7,059 nt of DNA from an uncultured Actinomycetes bacterium (GTDB lineage: Bacteria; Actinomycetota; Thermoleophilia; Gaiellales; F1-60-MAGs149), in the NCBI GenBank assembly GCA_903847495.1, contig CAINDT010000052.1:1-7059 (forward strand), read 5' to 3'. Position numbers and translations under genes: made by a program. Numbering within the stretch: position 1 is the stretch's first letter; the number at the start of each line of letters is the position of its first letter. Positions 1 through 6,375 of this stretch are shown here, in pieces. Below the pieces are notes generated by a model that did not search any database, had not been told where the DNA came from, and saw only the letters and a program-made list of their open reading frames with translations.

Positions 1-72
1 AGCTTCATCGCGATGGGCATCTTCGCGGTGCCGGCCATGCTCCGCTTGCGCGTGGTGGAGCGCTGGCGATGA
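1..72 (+). CDS. 3' end of an unidentified gene, probably a membrane protein (partial)
   Basis: The first reading frame is open from the window edge and stops with TGA at 70-72, giving 23 C-terminal residues. They start with a hydrophobic stretch (SFIAMGIFAVPAML) and end in a basic tail (LRLRVVERWR), as expected for a last transmembrane helix followed by a positively charged cytoplasmic end. The TGA overlaps the ATG of the following carotenoid-desaturase-like gene (ATGA at 69-72), so the two are very likely translationally coupled members of one operon. This makes a carotenoid-pathway membrane protein, such as a CruF-type hydratase, a UbiA-type prenyltransferase or a membrane-anchored glycosyltransferase, a reasonable guess. 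The fragment is too short to identify. That the frame is coding rests on its fit with the overlap and its hydrophobic-then-basic composition. Confidence 0.6.
   Translation, partial: SFIAMGIFAVPAMLRLRVVERWR
57..60 (+). promoter_or_regulatory. Shine-Dalgarno GGAG of the carotenoid-desaturase-like gene
   Basis: GGAG lies 8 bases before the ATG at 69, inside the coding end of the upstream gene. It supports this start codon and fits translational coupling through the ATGA overlap. Confidence 0.6.
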
Positions 73-1535
73 CGCACGTCGTCGTGGTCGGAGCGGGAGT
101 GGGCGGCCTCGGCGCGGCGGTGCGCCTCGTCGGTGCCGGCTACCGCGTGACGGTGCTCGAGGCGGCCACGACGATCGGCGGCAAGCTCAACATCGAGCAC
201 GCCGACGGACACACCTTCGACACCGGCCCGTCGCTCATGACCATGCCGTTCACGCTGGCGGACACGCTGGCTGCCGTCGACATCCGCCTTGAGGACGTGC
301 TCGAGCTCCTGCCGGTCGAACCGATCTGCCGCTACCGCTGGCACGATGGCGCACAGCTGGAGACCTGGACCGACGACGACCGCACCGCGGCCGAGTTGGA
401 GCGCTTCGAGCATGGCGCGGGACAGGAGTGGCATGCCCTGCTCGCGCAGGGGCGCCGCACCTGGGAGATGTCCCTGCCGCTGTTCCTCTCCGAGCCAGTC
501 GGCTCGTTCGTGGACATCGCGCGCCGCAGCGGCCGGCCGATCGACCCTCGGGACATTCAGGCCCACGTCACCCTCTCGCAGATTGCGCGCCGCCGCTTCC
601 GCGATCCGCGCCTGCAGCAGGTGATCGAGCGCTTCGCCACGTACGCGGGCGCCGATCCGGCGCGCGCACCGGGCACCCTGTCGGTGATCCCGTACACGGA
701 GACGGCGTTCGGCGCCTGGCACCCGCAGGGCGGCATGCATCGCATCGCCGAGGTACTGCGCGACGCGGTCGAGTCGCGCGGCGGCACGGTGCGCACCGGC
801 GCGCGCGTCACGCGCATCATCGTGCGCGATGGCGCCGCCGCAGGGGTCGAGCTGGCGGATGGCGAGCGCATCGACGCCGACGCGGTGGTCTCCAACGTGG
901 ATGCCGCGCGCCTGTACGGAGAGCTGCTCGACGCGCCGCGGGAGGCACGGCAGGTCGCCGAGGCACCGCAGAGCGTCTCCGGCTTCGTGCTCATGCTCGC
1001 AGTTCGTGGCCGCACGCCCGAGCTGGCACACCACAACATCTGGTTCCCACGCGACTACCGCGCCGAGTTCGCCGACGTCTTCGACGATCCCCAACCGCCG
1101 CACGACCCCGCCATCTACCTCTGCAATCCGGCTGCAACCGACGCCTCCTGCGCACCCGACGGCGATGAGTCGTGGTTCGTGCTCGTCAACGCGCCGCGCC
1201 ACGGACCGGTCGACTGGGAACGCGCCGGCGAGCGCTATCAGGAGCAGCTGCTCGATCGCCTGGACGCGCTCGGCCTGCAGGCACGCGAACGTGCCAAGAC
1301 CATCATCCGGCGCACGCCCGCAGACCTTGAGCGCCTCACCGGCGCGCCCGGTGGTGCCATCTACGGCACGGCCTCGATGGGTCCGCGCTCCGCCTTCCTG
1401 CGCCCGCGTAACGAGTCACCCGCCGCGCGTCGGCTCTATCTCGCGACGGGGAGCGCGCACCCGGGCGGCGGCGTGCCCCTCGTGCTTCTGTCGGGCAAGA
1501 TCGCAGCGCAGCTCGTGCTTCGCGACTGCGGCTGA
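69..1535 (+). CDS. Phytoene desaturase family FAD enzyme (CrtI/CrtD/CrtN-type carotenoid desaturase)
   Basis: A 488-residue FAD-dependent oxidoreductase of the bacterial carotenoid desaturase family; these membrane-associated enzymes introduce double bonds into phytoene, hydroxycarotenoids or C30 analogues. Seen in the sequence: an N-terminal dinucleotide-binding fold with G8-A-G10-V-G-G13, the acidic end of the second strand at E31, and the following GGKL turn (37-40); the family motif FDTGPS at 50-55; a WHPQGGM segment at 217-223 followed by the second part of the FAD-binding domain; HHNIWF at 321-326; and the C-terminal family signature around HPGGGVP (464-470), followed by LLSGKIAAQ. Length is normal for the family (about 480-510). 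The HHNI...DY..EF stretch is more reminiscent to me of CrtD-like (1-hydroxycarotenoid 3,4-desaturase) and CrtN-like members than of classical CrtI, so the substrate is left open. The start is supported by GGAG 8 bases upstream and by the Rossmann strand beginning at residue 4. It is coupled to the upstream gene and followed 50 bases later by an MMPL transporter. Confidence 0.9.
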   Translation: MTHVVVVGAGVGGLGAAVRLVGAGYRVTVLEAATTIGGKLNIEHADGHTFDTGPSLMTMPFTLADTLAAVDIRLEDVLELLPVEPICRYRWHDGAQLETWTDDDRTAAELERFEHGAGQEWHALLAQGRRTWEMSLPLFLSEPVGSFVDIARRSGRPIDPRDIQAHVTLSQIARRRFRDPRLQQVIERFATYAGADPARAPGTLSVIPYTETAFGAWHPQGGMHRIAEVLRDAVESRGGTVRTGARVTRIIVRDGAAAGVELADGERIDADAVVSNVDAARLYGELLDAPREARQVAEAPQSVSGFVLMLAVRGRTPELAHHNIWFPRDYRAEFADVFDDPQPPHDPAIYLCNPAATDASCAPDGDESWFVLVNAPRHGPVDWERAGERYQEQLLDRLDALGLQARERAKTIIRRTPADLERLTGAPGGAIYGTASMGPRSAFLRPRNESPAARRLYLATGSAHPGGGVPLVLLSGKIAAQLVLRDCG

Positions 1536-1585
1536 CGGTCGCGCATCTGCGAAACACTGTCCGAGCACGTCCCCCCGCCACGCCC

Positions 1586-3847
1586 ATGATCCGCTTCGCC
1601 GCCTTTGCCGACCGCTTCCGCTGGCCCGTCGTCGCGGCGTGGATCATCGTGATCGCGCTGTGCGCCGTTGCGAGCTCGGGCCTGAACGATCTCCTGTCGA
1701 ATCGCTTCGACATCCCCAACACCGAGTCCACCGCTGTGCTCGAGGTTCTGCAACAGGACTTCGGGCAGCGTGGGGACTCCTCGTTCGTGCTCGTCGTGCA
1801 GGCCGACGAAGGCGTCGCCACGCCGACCCTGATCAAGCAGACAACGGCGGCCGCTCAGCGCGCCGCCGACGCGCTCGGCTCGGCCACCGTGAGCCCGGTG
1901 CAGACGAGCGATGCCCTCGCGTACGCGTCAATCGGCACGACGCTTGAGCCCGGAGAGGCGCAGGTGCGCGTCCCGGCGATGCGCGAGGCGATCGGCACCG
2001 TGCCCGGCGCTACCACCTACCTGTCCGGACAAACCGCGATCAATCGCGATCTGCAGCCGATCGTCAACGAGGATCTGATCCGCGGGGAGCTGATTGCCAT
2101 CCCGATCGCGATCATCGTGCTGCTGTTCATCTTCGGCACCATCATCTCCACGTTCGTGCCGCTGGCCTTCGCGCTCGCCACGGTACCCACGACCCTGGGC
2201 ATCGTCTGGATCGCCGCGCACGAGATCGATATGGCGATCTACGTCACCAATCTCGTCACCCTGATCGGCATCGGGATCGCGATCGACTACTCACTGCTCG
2301 TGGTGTACCGATTCCGCGAGGAGATGCTCGCCATCCAGCGGCGCAAGCTCGGAGCACCAGGCGACGCCCGCGCCGTACCCCTGACGCGCGCCGAGGTGCG
2401 CGAAGCACTCGACCCGACCATGGAATACGCCGGCCATGCCGTCGTGTTCTCCGGTCTCACCGTCGCGGTTGGACTCGCCGGGCTGATCCTGCTGCCGCTC
2501 CCGTTCATCCGCTCGATGGGCGTGGGGGGCATGGTCATCCCGCTGATCTCGATCCTCGCCGCGATCACGCTGCTGCCCGCGCTGCTGTCGATCTTCGGCG
2601 TGTGGCTCGGCCGCCTGCGGGTCGTCCCCGTACGCGTGCTCGAGTCCCGCATGGACAGCGCAGGTGGCTTCTGGGTCCGTCTCTCGACCTCGATCATGCG
2701 CCGCCCGTGGCCATTTCTCGTGGTGGGCTCCGCCGTGCTCGTCGCGCTCGCCGTTCCGACGCTGTGGATCTCGATGACGCCGGGCTCAAATGAGGGCCTC
2801 CCCACGCAGAGCGAAGCGGTGCAGGGCATGCTCAAGCTCGAGCGCAGCGTCGGTGAGGGGACGCTGGCGCCCAGCCAGATCGTCGTCGACACGGGCCGCC
2901 CCGACGGCGTCTGGGAGCCCGCGCAGCTGGCCGCCATCGGACGCCTCGCCGCGGAACTGCGCGCCGATCCGGCGATGAGCACGCAGCCGAGCGCCGTCGC
3001 CGCCGTCTCCGATCTCGTCGCGAAGGGGGATACACCGGCAGCGCGCAAGCAGGCGGCCGCCGCCGGTCTCGTCAACGCCACGGGCCAGTACGCGCTCGTG
3101 CTCGCCGCCTCCCGTGACGCCTACGGCTCCGAGGAGGCACAGGACCTGGCGCGCCGCATTCGCGACACCGAGATCCCCGCCGCGCGCTTCCCCGCCGGCA
3201 CGACCGTCCTGGTCGGCGGCGGTCCCGCAGCCGGCGTGGACTTCATCGACCAGACCTACGGCGCCTTCCCGTACCTGATCGCGTTCGTGCTCAGCGTCTC
3301 GTTCATTCTCCTGATGCGCGCCTTCCGCTCGATCCTGCTCCCGCTCAAGGCCGTCATCCTCAACGTGCTCAGCGTGGCCGCCGCCTACGGCCTGCTGGTC
3401 ATGGTGTTCCAGTTCGGATGGGGGGAGTGGGCGGGCCTGCCGCAGACCGGGCAGATCGAAGCCTGGATCCCGATCTTCCTGTTCGCGATGCTGTTCGGCC
3501 TCTCGATGGACTACGAGGTGTTCCTCGTCACGCGCATGCGCGAGCTGTACGACACGGGCCTCTCGAACGAGCAGGCCGTCGCGCAGGGGCTGCAGCGAAC
3601 AGGACGCATCGTGTCGGCCGCGGCGATCATCCTCGTCGCCGCGTTCAGCGGCTTCCTGCTCGGCTCGTTGGCCGCATTCCAGCAGTTCGGCCTCGGTCTC
3701 GCCGCGGGTATCCTGATCGACGCGACGCTGATCCGCATGATTCTCGTGCCCGCCTACATGCGAATCGCCGGTGACGTCAACTGGTACCTCCCCGACTGGC
3801 TGGCGCGCATCCTGCGCGTCGAGCCGTCGCCGGTCCGCCGCTCCTGA
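1586..3847 (+). CDS. MMPL/RND-superfamily transporter, 12 transmembrane helices
   Basis: A 753-residue MMPL-family inner-membrane transporter, expected to export lipids or other hydrophobic molecules using the proton gradient. Helices judged by eye: TM1 at 12-31; extracytoplasmic porter domain 32-167; TM2-TM6 between 168 and 337; TM7 at 374-394; second porter domain 395-560; TM8-TM12 between 561 and 724. The two proton-relay Asp-Tyr pairs typical of MmpL proteins are present, D234-Y235 (GIAIDYSLLVVYRFREE) and D642-Y643 (FGLSMDYEVFLVTR). The end matches the family pattern MILVPAYMRIAGDVNWYLPDWL (718-739, read in two parts). It ends shortly after TM12 and so lacks the long cytoplasmic tail of MmpL3. 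The residues before TM1 (MIRFAAFADRFRWP) are typical, so the ATG is accepted, although no Shine-Dalgarno and no leaderless -10 box is visible before it. Position after a carotenoid desaturase recalls the MMPL gene cg0722 within the C. glutamicum crt operon, so a carotenoid or glycolipid cargo is a plausible inference. The cargo cannot be read from sequence. Confidence 0.93.
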   Translation: MIRFAAFADRFRWPVVAAWIIVIALCAVASSGLNDLLSNRFDIPNTESTAVLEVLQQDFGQRGDSSFVLVVQADEGVATPTLIKQTTAAAQRAADALGSATVSPVQTSDALAYASIGTTLEPGEAQVRVPAMREAIGTVPGATTYLSGQTAINRDLQPIVNEDLIRGELIAIPIAIIVLLFIFGTIISTFVPLAFALATVPTTLGIVWIAAHEIDMAIYVTNLVTLIGIGIAIDYSLLVVYRFREEMLAIQRRKLGAPGDARAVPLTRAEVREALDPTMEYAGHAVVFSGLTVAVGLAGLILLPLPFIRSMGVGGMVIPLISILAAITLLPALLSIFGVWLGRLRVVPVRVLESRMDSAGGFWVRLSTSIMRRPWPFLVVGSAVLVALAVPTLWISMTPGSNEGLPTQSEAVQGMLKLERSVGEGTLAPSQIVVDTGRPDGVWEPAQLAAIGRLAAELRADPAMSTQPSAVAAVSDLVAKGDTPAARKQAAAAGLVNATGQYALVLAASRDAYGSEEAQDLARRIRDTEIPAARFPAGTTVLVGGGPAAGVDFIDQTYGAFPYLIAFVLSVSFILLMRAFRSILLPLKAVILNVLSVAAAYGLLVMVFQFGWGEWAGLPQTGQIEAWIPIFLFAMLFGLSMDYEVFLVTRMRELYDTGLSNEQAVAQGLQRTGRIVSAAAIILVAAFSGFLLGSLAAFQQFGLGLAAGILIDATLIRMILVPAYMRIAGDVNWYLPDWLARILRVEPSPVRRS

Positions 3848-3872
3848 CAAACCCGGCGAGCGCCGGTACTGT
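3844..3872 (+). promoter_or_regulatory. Predicted sigma-70-type promoter of the choline-oxidase-like gene, palindrome in the spacer
   Basis: CTGACA at 3844-3849 matches the -35 consensus TTGACA at five of six positions. It is followed by exactly 17 bases and TACTGT at 3867-3872, which fits the actinobacterial -10 pattern TANNNT. Transcription would start near A3879, giving a leader of about 24 bases that contains the Shine-Dalgarno. The -35 box overlaps the stop codon of the MMPL gene. The spacer holds a perfect inverted repeat, CCGGCG-AG-CGCCGG (3853-3866), which could be a repressor or activator site. It could also be a weak hairpin ending some MMPL transcripts, but there is no T-run after it. 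Confidence 0.5.
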
Positions 3873-3893
3873 TCGGACATCGCACGGACCCGG

Positions 3894-3898
3894 GGAGG
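3894..3898 (+). promoter_or_regulatory. Shine-Dalgarno GGAGG that decides the start of the GMC gene
   Basis: GGAGG within a GGGGAGGGG run (3892-3900) ends 4 bases before the ATG at 3903. It selects this ATG over an in-frame ATG at 3771 that lies inside the MMPL gene. Confidence 0.8.
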
Positions 3899-3902
3899 GG
3901 AC

Positions 3903-5426
3903 ATGAGCACGGATCTCGATTACGTCATCGTGGGCGGCGGCACCGCCGGCTCGGTGATCGCAGCGCGACTGACGGAGAACCCTGACATCAAGGTGGGTCT
4001 GATCGAGGCCGGACCGGATGACCGCCAGTTCGACGAGGTCCTCAAGATCAAGCGCTGGCTCGAGCTGCTCGAGGGCGATCTGGACTACAAGTACACCACG
4101 CAGATCCAGCCCAACGGCAACTCGCACATCGTGCACAGCCGCGCCAAGGTGCTCGGTGGCTGCTCCTCGCACAACACCATGATCTGGTTCAAGCCGCTCC
4201 CGGGCGACTGGGACGACTGGGCCAATCAGGGCGCCGCCGGCTGGGAGGGCGCCAGCATGGAGCAGTACTACGCCAAGCTCCCCAACAAGCACCAGATCGT
4301 GCCCGAGCAGGACCGTGATCCGATCCTCCCCGATTGGATCGAGTCCGCCGTGGCCGCCACCGGCGTCAAGCAGTCGCCCGACTGGAACGCCGAGCCATTC
4401 AGCGACGGCGCCGGCTTTCTCGACGTGGCGTACGACCCCGACACGGGCATCCGCTCGTCGGCCAGCGTCGCGTACCTGCATCCGATCATGGACACGCGCG
4501 AGAACCTCCACGTGATCCTCAACACGCGCGCTCTGCGCGTGAACCTGACCGGCGACCGCGCCACCTCCGTCGACTGTGTCAACGAGCTGACCGGTGAGCG
4601 CATCACGTACTCCGCGACCAAGGAGATCATCCTCTGCGCCGGCGCAATCGACTCGCCGCGCCTGCTGCTCCTGTCGGGCATCGGCCCCGCTGACGAGCTG
4701 CGCGAGCTGGACATCGACGTCCAGCACGACCTCCCGAGCGTGGGCGGCGAGATCCTCGACCACCCCGAGTCGATCATCATCTGGGAGCTCAAGAAGCCGC
4801 TCGGCCCGCAGACGGTGATGGGCGCGGACTGCGCGCTGTTCGTCAACCGCCTCAAGCAGGACGACCGGCCCGACCTGATGTACCACACGTACCAGCTCCC
4901 GTTCACGCTCAACACGGAGCGCCTCGGCTACCCGGTGCCGGAGAACGTGATCTGCATGACGCCGAACATCCCGCGCACGAAGTCGCGCGGACGGCTGTGG
5001 CTGCTGTCGAAGAACCCCGACATCAAGCCGGCGATCGACTTCGGCTACTTCACGGATCCCGACGGCTACGACGAGCAGACGATCGTGGACGGCCTCGAGA
5101 TCGCACGCGAGGTCGCGGCGACCGGTCCCTTCAAAGACTGGATCAAGCGCGAGGTGGCGCCGGGTCCGAAGATCACGTCACGCAAGGACCTCTCGACGTA
5201 CGGCCGCGCCGCGCACCACACGGTGTACCACCCGCTGGGCGGCTGCAAGATCGGCGCGGTGGACGATCCGACCACCGTCGTCGGTCCCGACCTGAAGGTC
5301 AAGGGCATCGACGGCCTGCGCGTCGCCGACGGCGCGATCTTCCCGGCGCTGACGACCGTCAATCCCGTCGTCGGTATCCACATGATCGGGGAGAAGTGCG
5401 CCGACATGATCCTCAACGGGCACTAG
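3903..5426 (+). CDS. GMC-family flavoprotein oxidoreductase, choline-oxidase-like
   Basis: A 507-residue FAD alcohol oxidase/dehydrogenase of the glucose-methanol-choline family, probably cytoplasmic (no signal peptide). Seen: FAD-binding G11-G-G13-T-A-G16 with E35; first GMC signature RAKVLGGCSSHN (80-91); second signature GAIDSPRLLLLSGIG near 250; and a C-terminal VADGAIFP...VNP segment. Compared from memory with Arthrobacter globiformis choline oxidase (CodA), key residues line up: H90 (CodA FAD-linking H99), W52 (W61), E289 (E312, cation-binding), H328 (H351), V441, Y442 and H443 (V464, Y465, H466) and N487 (N510). The spacings E-H, H-H and H-N (39, 115, 44) are the same in both. Two pocket residues differ: CodA S101 is T92 here, and CodA W331 falls on A308. 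Choline or betaine-aldehyde oxidation to glycine betaine is therefore likely but unproven; a related amino alcohol is the alternative. The start is set by the strong Shine-Dalgarno and by the Rossmann strand beginning at residue 6. No betaine-aldehyde dehydrogenase or BCCT transporter is nearby within the window. Confidence 0.9.
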   Translation: MSTDLDYVIVGGGTAGSVIAARLTENPDIKVGLIEAGPDDRQFDEVLKIKRWLELLEGDLDYKYTTQIQPNGNSHIVHSRAKVLGGCSSHNTMIWFKPLPGDWDDWANQGAAGWEGASMEQYYAKLPNKHQIVPEQDRDPILPDWIESAVAATGVKQSPDWNAEPFSDGAGFLDVAYDPDTGIRSSASVAYLHPIMDTRENLHVILNTRALRVNLTGDRATSVDCVNELTGERITYSATKEIILCAGAIDSPRLLLLSGIGPADELRELDIDVQHDLPSVGGEILDHPESIIIWELKKPLGPQTVMGADCALFVNRLKQDDRPDLMYHTYQLPFTLNTERLGYPVPENVICMTPNIPRTKSRGRLWLLSKNPDIKPAIDFGYFTDPDGYDEQTIVDGLEIAREVAATGPFKDWIKREVAPGPKITSRKDLSTYGRAAHHTVYHPLGGCKIGAVDDPTTVVGPDLKVKGIDGLRVADGAIFPALTTVNPVVGIHMIGEKCADMILNGH

Positions 5427-5492
5427 TGATCACGTGCTGGCAGCGCGGGCGCGGCTCACCTGGGCCGCGGTCACCGCTGCCAGCACGATCAC
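5426..5492. terminator. Long hairpin at the convergent junction, candidate bidirectional terminator
   Basis: CGTGCTGGCAGCG (5433-5445) and CGCTGCCAGCACG (5475-5487) are perfect 13-base inverted arms. If a 2-base bulge (5432-5433) is allowed, the stem extends outward by GTGATC (5426-5431) against GATCAC (5487-5492), for about 18 pairs. Between the arms lies a second stem, CGCGGC (5450-5455) with GCCGCG (5464-5469) and an 8-base loop. The structure begins at the last base of the GMC stop codon and otherwise occupies the last codons of the minus-strand permease. No T-run follows on either strand, so a U-tract intrinsic terminator is not supported. Actinobacteria often use hairpins without a U-tract, so termination in one or both directions, or protection of transcript ends, is the likely role. 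Confidence 0.6.
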
Positions 5493-6356
5493 GCCGCCGA
5501 GCACCTGCTCCGTGGTGAGCACCTGATCCAGCGCCACCCAGGCGACGGCACCGGCGAGGATCGGCTCCAACATCGCAGTCACCGACGCGCCGTCAGCACC
5601 GATCCGATGGACGCCCGCCAGCATCAGGGCGAACGGCACCACCGTGCCCAGTACCACGACGAAGGCGCAATAGAGCCAGGCGGGCGCGTCCAGCGGGGCG
5701 GTGGCAGCCGTCGTGGCGAGCGCACTCCACGGAAACGACCACCACGGCATCACGATCGACAGCAGCACGGCGCCGAACGCGAGTCCGATGCCGAGCACGG
5801 CGGGCGCCGACCGCACGCGCGTCAGGCTCTCGGCGTGCAGGACGTAGTAGGCGTACGCGATGCCGGCAGCCACGCTCCAGAGGATGCCCACGGTGGAGAG
5901 GCCAGCCAGCTGCCCGCCGCCGACGCCCAGCACCAGCGCCAACCCGCCAAGCGCAACGGGGATCGCCACCCAGGCCAGCAGCGGCAGCGAACGCTTCCAG
6001 ACGAAGCGCACCCAGAGCGCGACCAACAGCGGCGCGGAGTACTCGATGATCAAGGCAATGCCGATGGGCACCCGGTCGATCGCCTCGAAGTACGTCCACT
6101 GGACGCACACCAGACCGATGCCGCCGAACGCGAGAAAGGGCAGGATCTCCCGCCGTCGCAGGCGCAGCGCCGCCCGGTCGCGCCAGAGGAGCCACAGCAG
6201 GAGCAGCAGGGCCGACGCGGTGATCCGAATCTCCGCGAGGCGTGCGGGCTCCACGCCGGCGTCCATCACGACGCGGGACACGGTGCCGTTGACGCCCCAG
6301 AGCGTCACCGCCCCGACGACCATCAGCGTGCCGGTGAGCATTCGCGAGGCGCGCAT
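5430..6356 (-). CDS. EamA/DMT-superfamily permease (10 transmembrane helices)
   Basis: A 308-residue inner-membrane transporter of the drug/metabolite transporter superfamily (RhaT/EamA type). Two homologous halves are visible, each about 135 residues: first EamA repeat about 9-143 and second about 155-298. Around ten hydrophobic helices can be counted (7-28, 38-58, 70-90, 96-118, 125-145, 152-173, 185-205, 225-248, 257-279, 283-302). Typical features are TLWGVNGTVSR at the first helix, IIEYSAPLLVALWV ending the first half and SVTAMLEPILAGAVAWVALDQ in the ninth helix. Members export amino acids, purines or metabolites; the substrate cannot be read here. The frame stays open upstream to an ATG at 6566, but that 70-residue extension is not membrane-like and would lie opposite the divergent gene. 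ATG 6356 gives normal family length and lies 7 bases after a TAGGCT box, which suggests a leaderless mRNA. ATG 6341 is a second option. The stop is 3 bases from the convergent GMC gene's stop. Confidence 0.88.
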   Translation of the reverse strand: MRASRMLTGTLMVVGAVTLWGVNGTVSRVVMDAGVEPARLAEIRITASALLLLLWLLWRDRAALRLRRREILPFLAFGGIGLVCVQWTYFEAIDRVPIGIALIIEYSAPLLVALWVRFVWKRSLPLLAWVAIPVALGGLALVLGVGGGQLAGLSTVGILWSVAAGIAYAYYVLHAESLTRVRSAPAVLGIGLAFGAVLLSIVMPWWSFPWSALATTAATAPLDAPAWLYCAFVVVLGTVVPFALMLAGVHRIGADGASVTAMLEPILAGAVAWVALDQVLTTEQVLGGVIVLAAVTAAQVSRARAAST

Positions 6357-6361
6357 CGCCG

Positions 6362-6370
6362 GTAGCCTAC
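6362..6370. promoter_or_regulatory. Symmetric bidirectional -10 element between divergent leaderless genes
   Basis: GTAGCCTAC is a palindrome apart from its central base (6366). Read on the plus strand it gives TAGCCT (6363-6368), 7 bases before the GTG at 6376. Read on the minus strand it gives TAGGCT (6369-6364), 7 bases before the ATG at 6356. Both fit the actinobacterial -10 pattern TANNNT at the distance seen in leaderless genes. The centre is exactly 10 bases from each start codon. No -35 box is evident in either direction. The 19-base gap leaves no room for conventional leaders and there is no convincing Shine-Dalgarno on either side. Confidence 0.5.
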
Positions 6371-6375
6371 GGGCA

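Noticed and set aside
829..1947. Plus-strand open frame spanning the desaturase-MMPL junction (372 codons)
   Set aside because: It is rich in Ser, Arg, Pro and Ala without motifs, and overlaps two well-supported genes in another frame.
3853..3866. CCGGCGAGCGCCGG read as an intrinsic terminator for the MMPL transcript
   Set aside because: The stem is only 5-6 pairs with a 2-4 base loop and no following T-run. Its placement between good -35 and -10 boxes makes an operator-like role a better reading, though weak attenuation is not excluded.
3771..3902. A 44-residue N-terminal extension of the GMC protein starting at ATG 3771
   Set aside because: It overlaps the end of the MMPL gene in another frame, lacks family-like sequence, and ATG 3903 has GGAGG just upstream with the Rossmann fold starting at once.
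2786..3910. Long minus-strand open frame opposite the MMPL gene (374 codons)
   Set aside because: Its product is rich in Arg, Glu, Asp, Gly and His with no recognisable motif. It is the usual antisense shadow of a high-GC gene whose plus strand clearly encodes a transporter.
3777..4886. Long minus-strand open frame opposite the GMC gene (369 codons)
   Set aside because: Antisense shadow with repetitive charged composition. The plus strand carries all GMC signatures.
5607..6365. Plus-strand open frame opposite the permease (252 codons)
   Set aside because: Gln-, Arg-, His- and Asp-rich shadow of a membrane-protein gene on the other strand.
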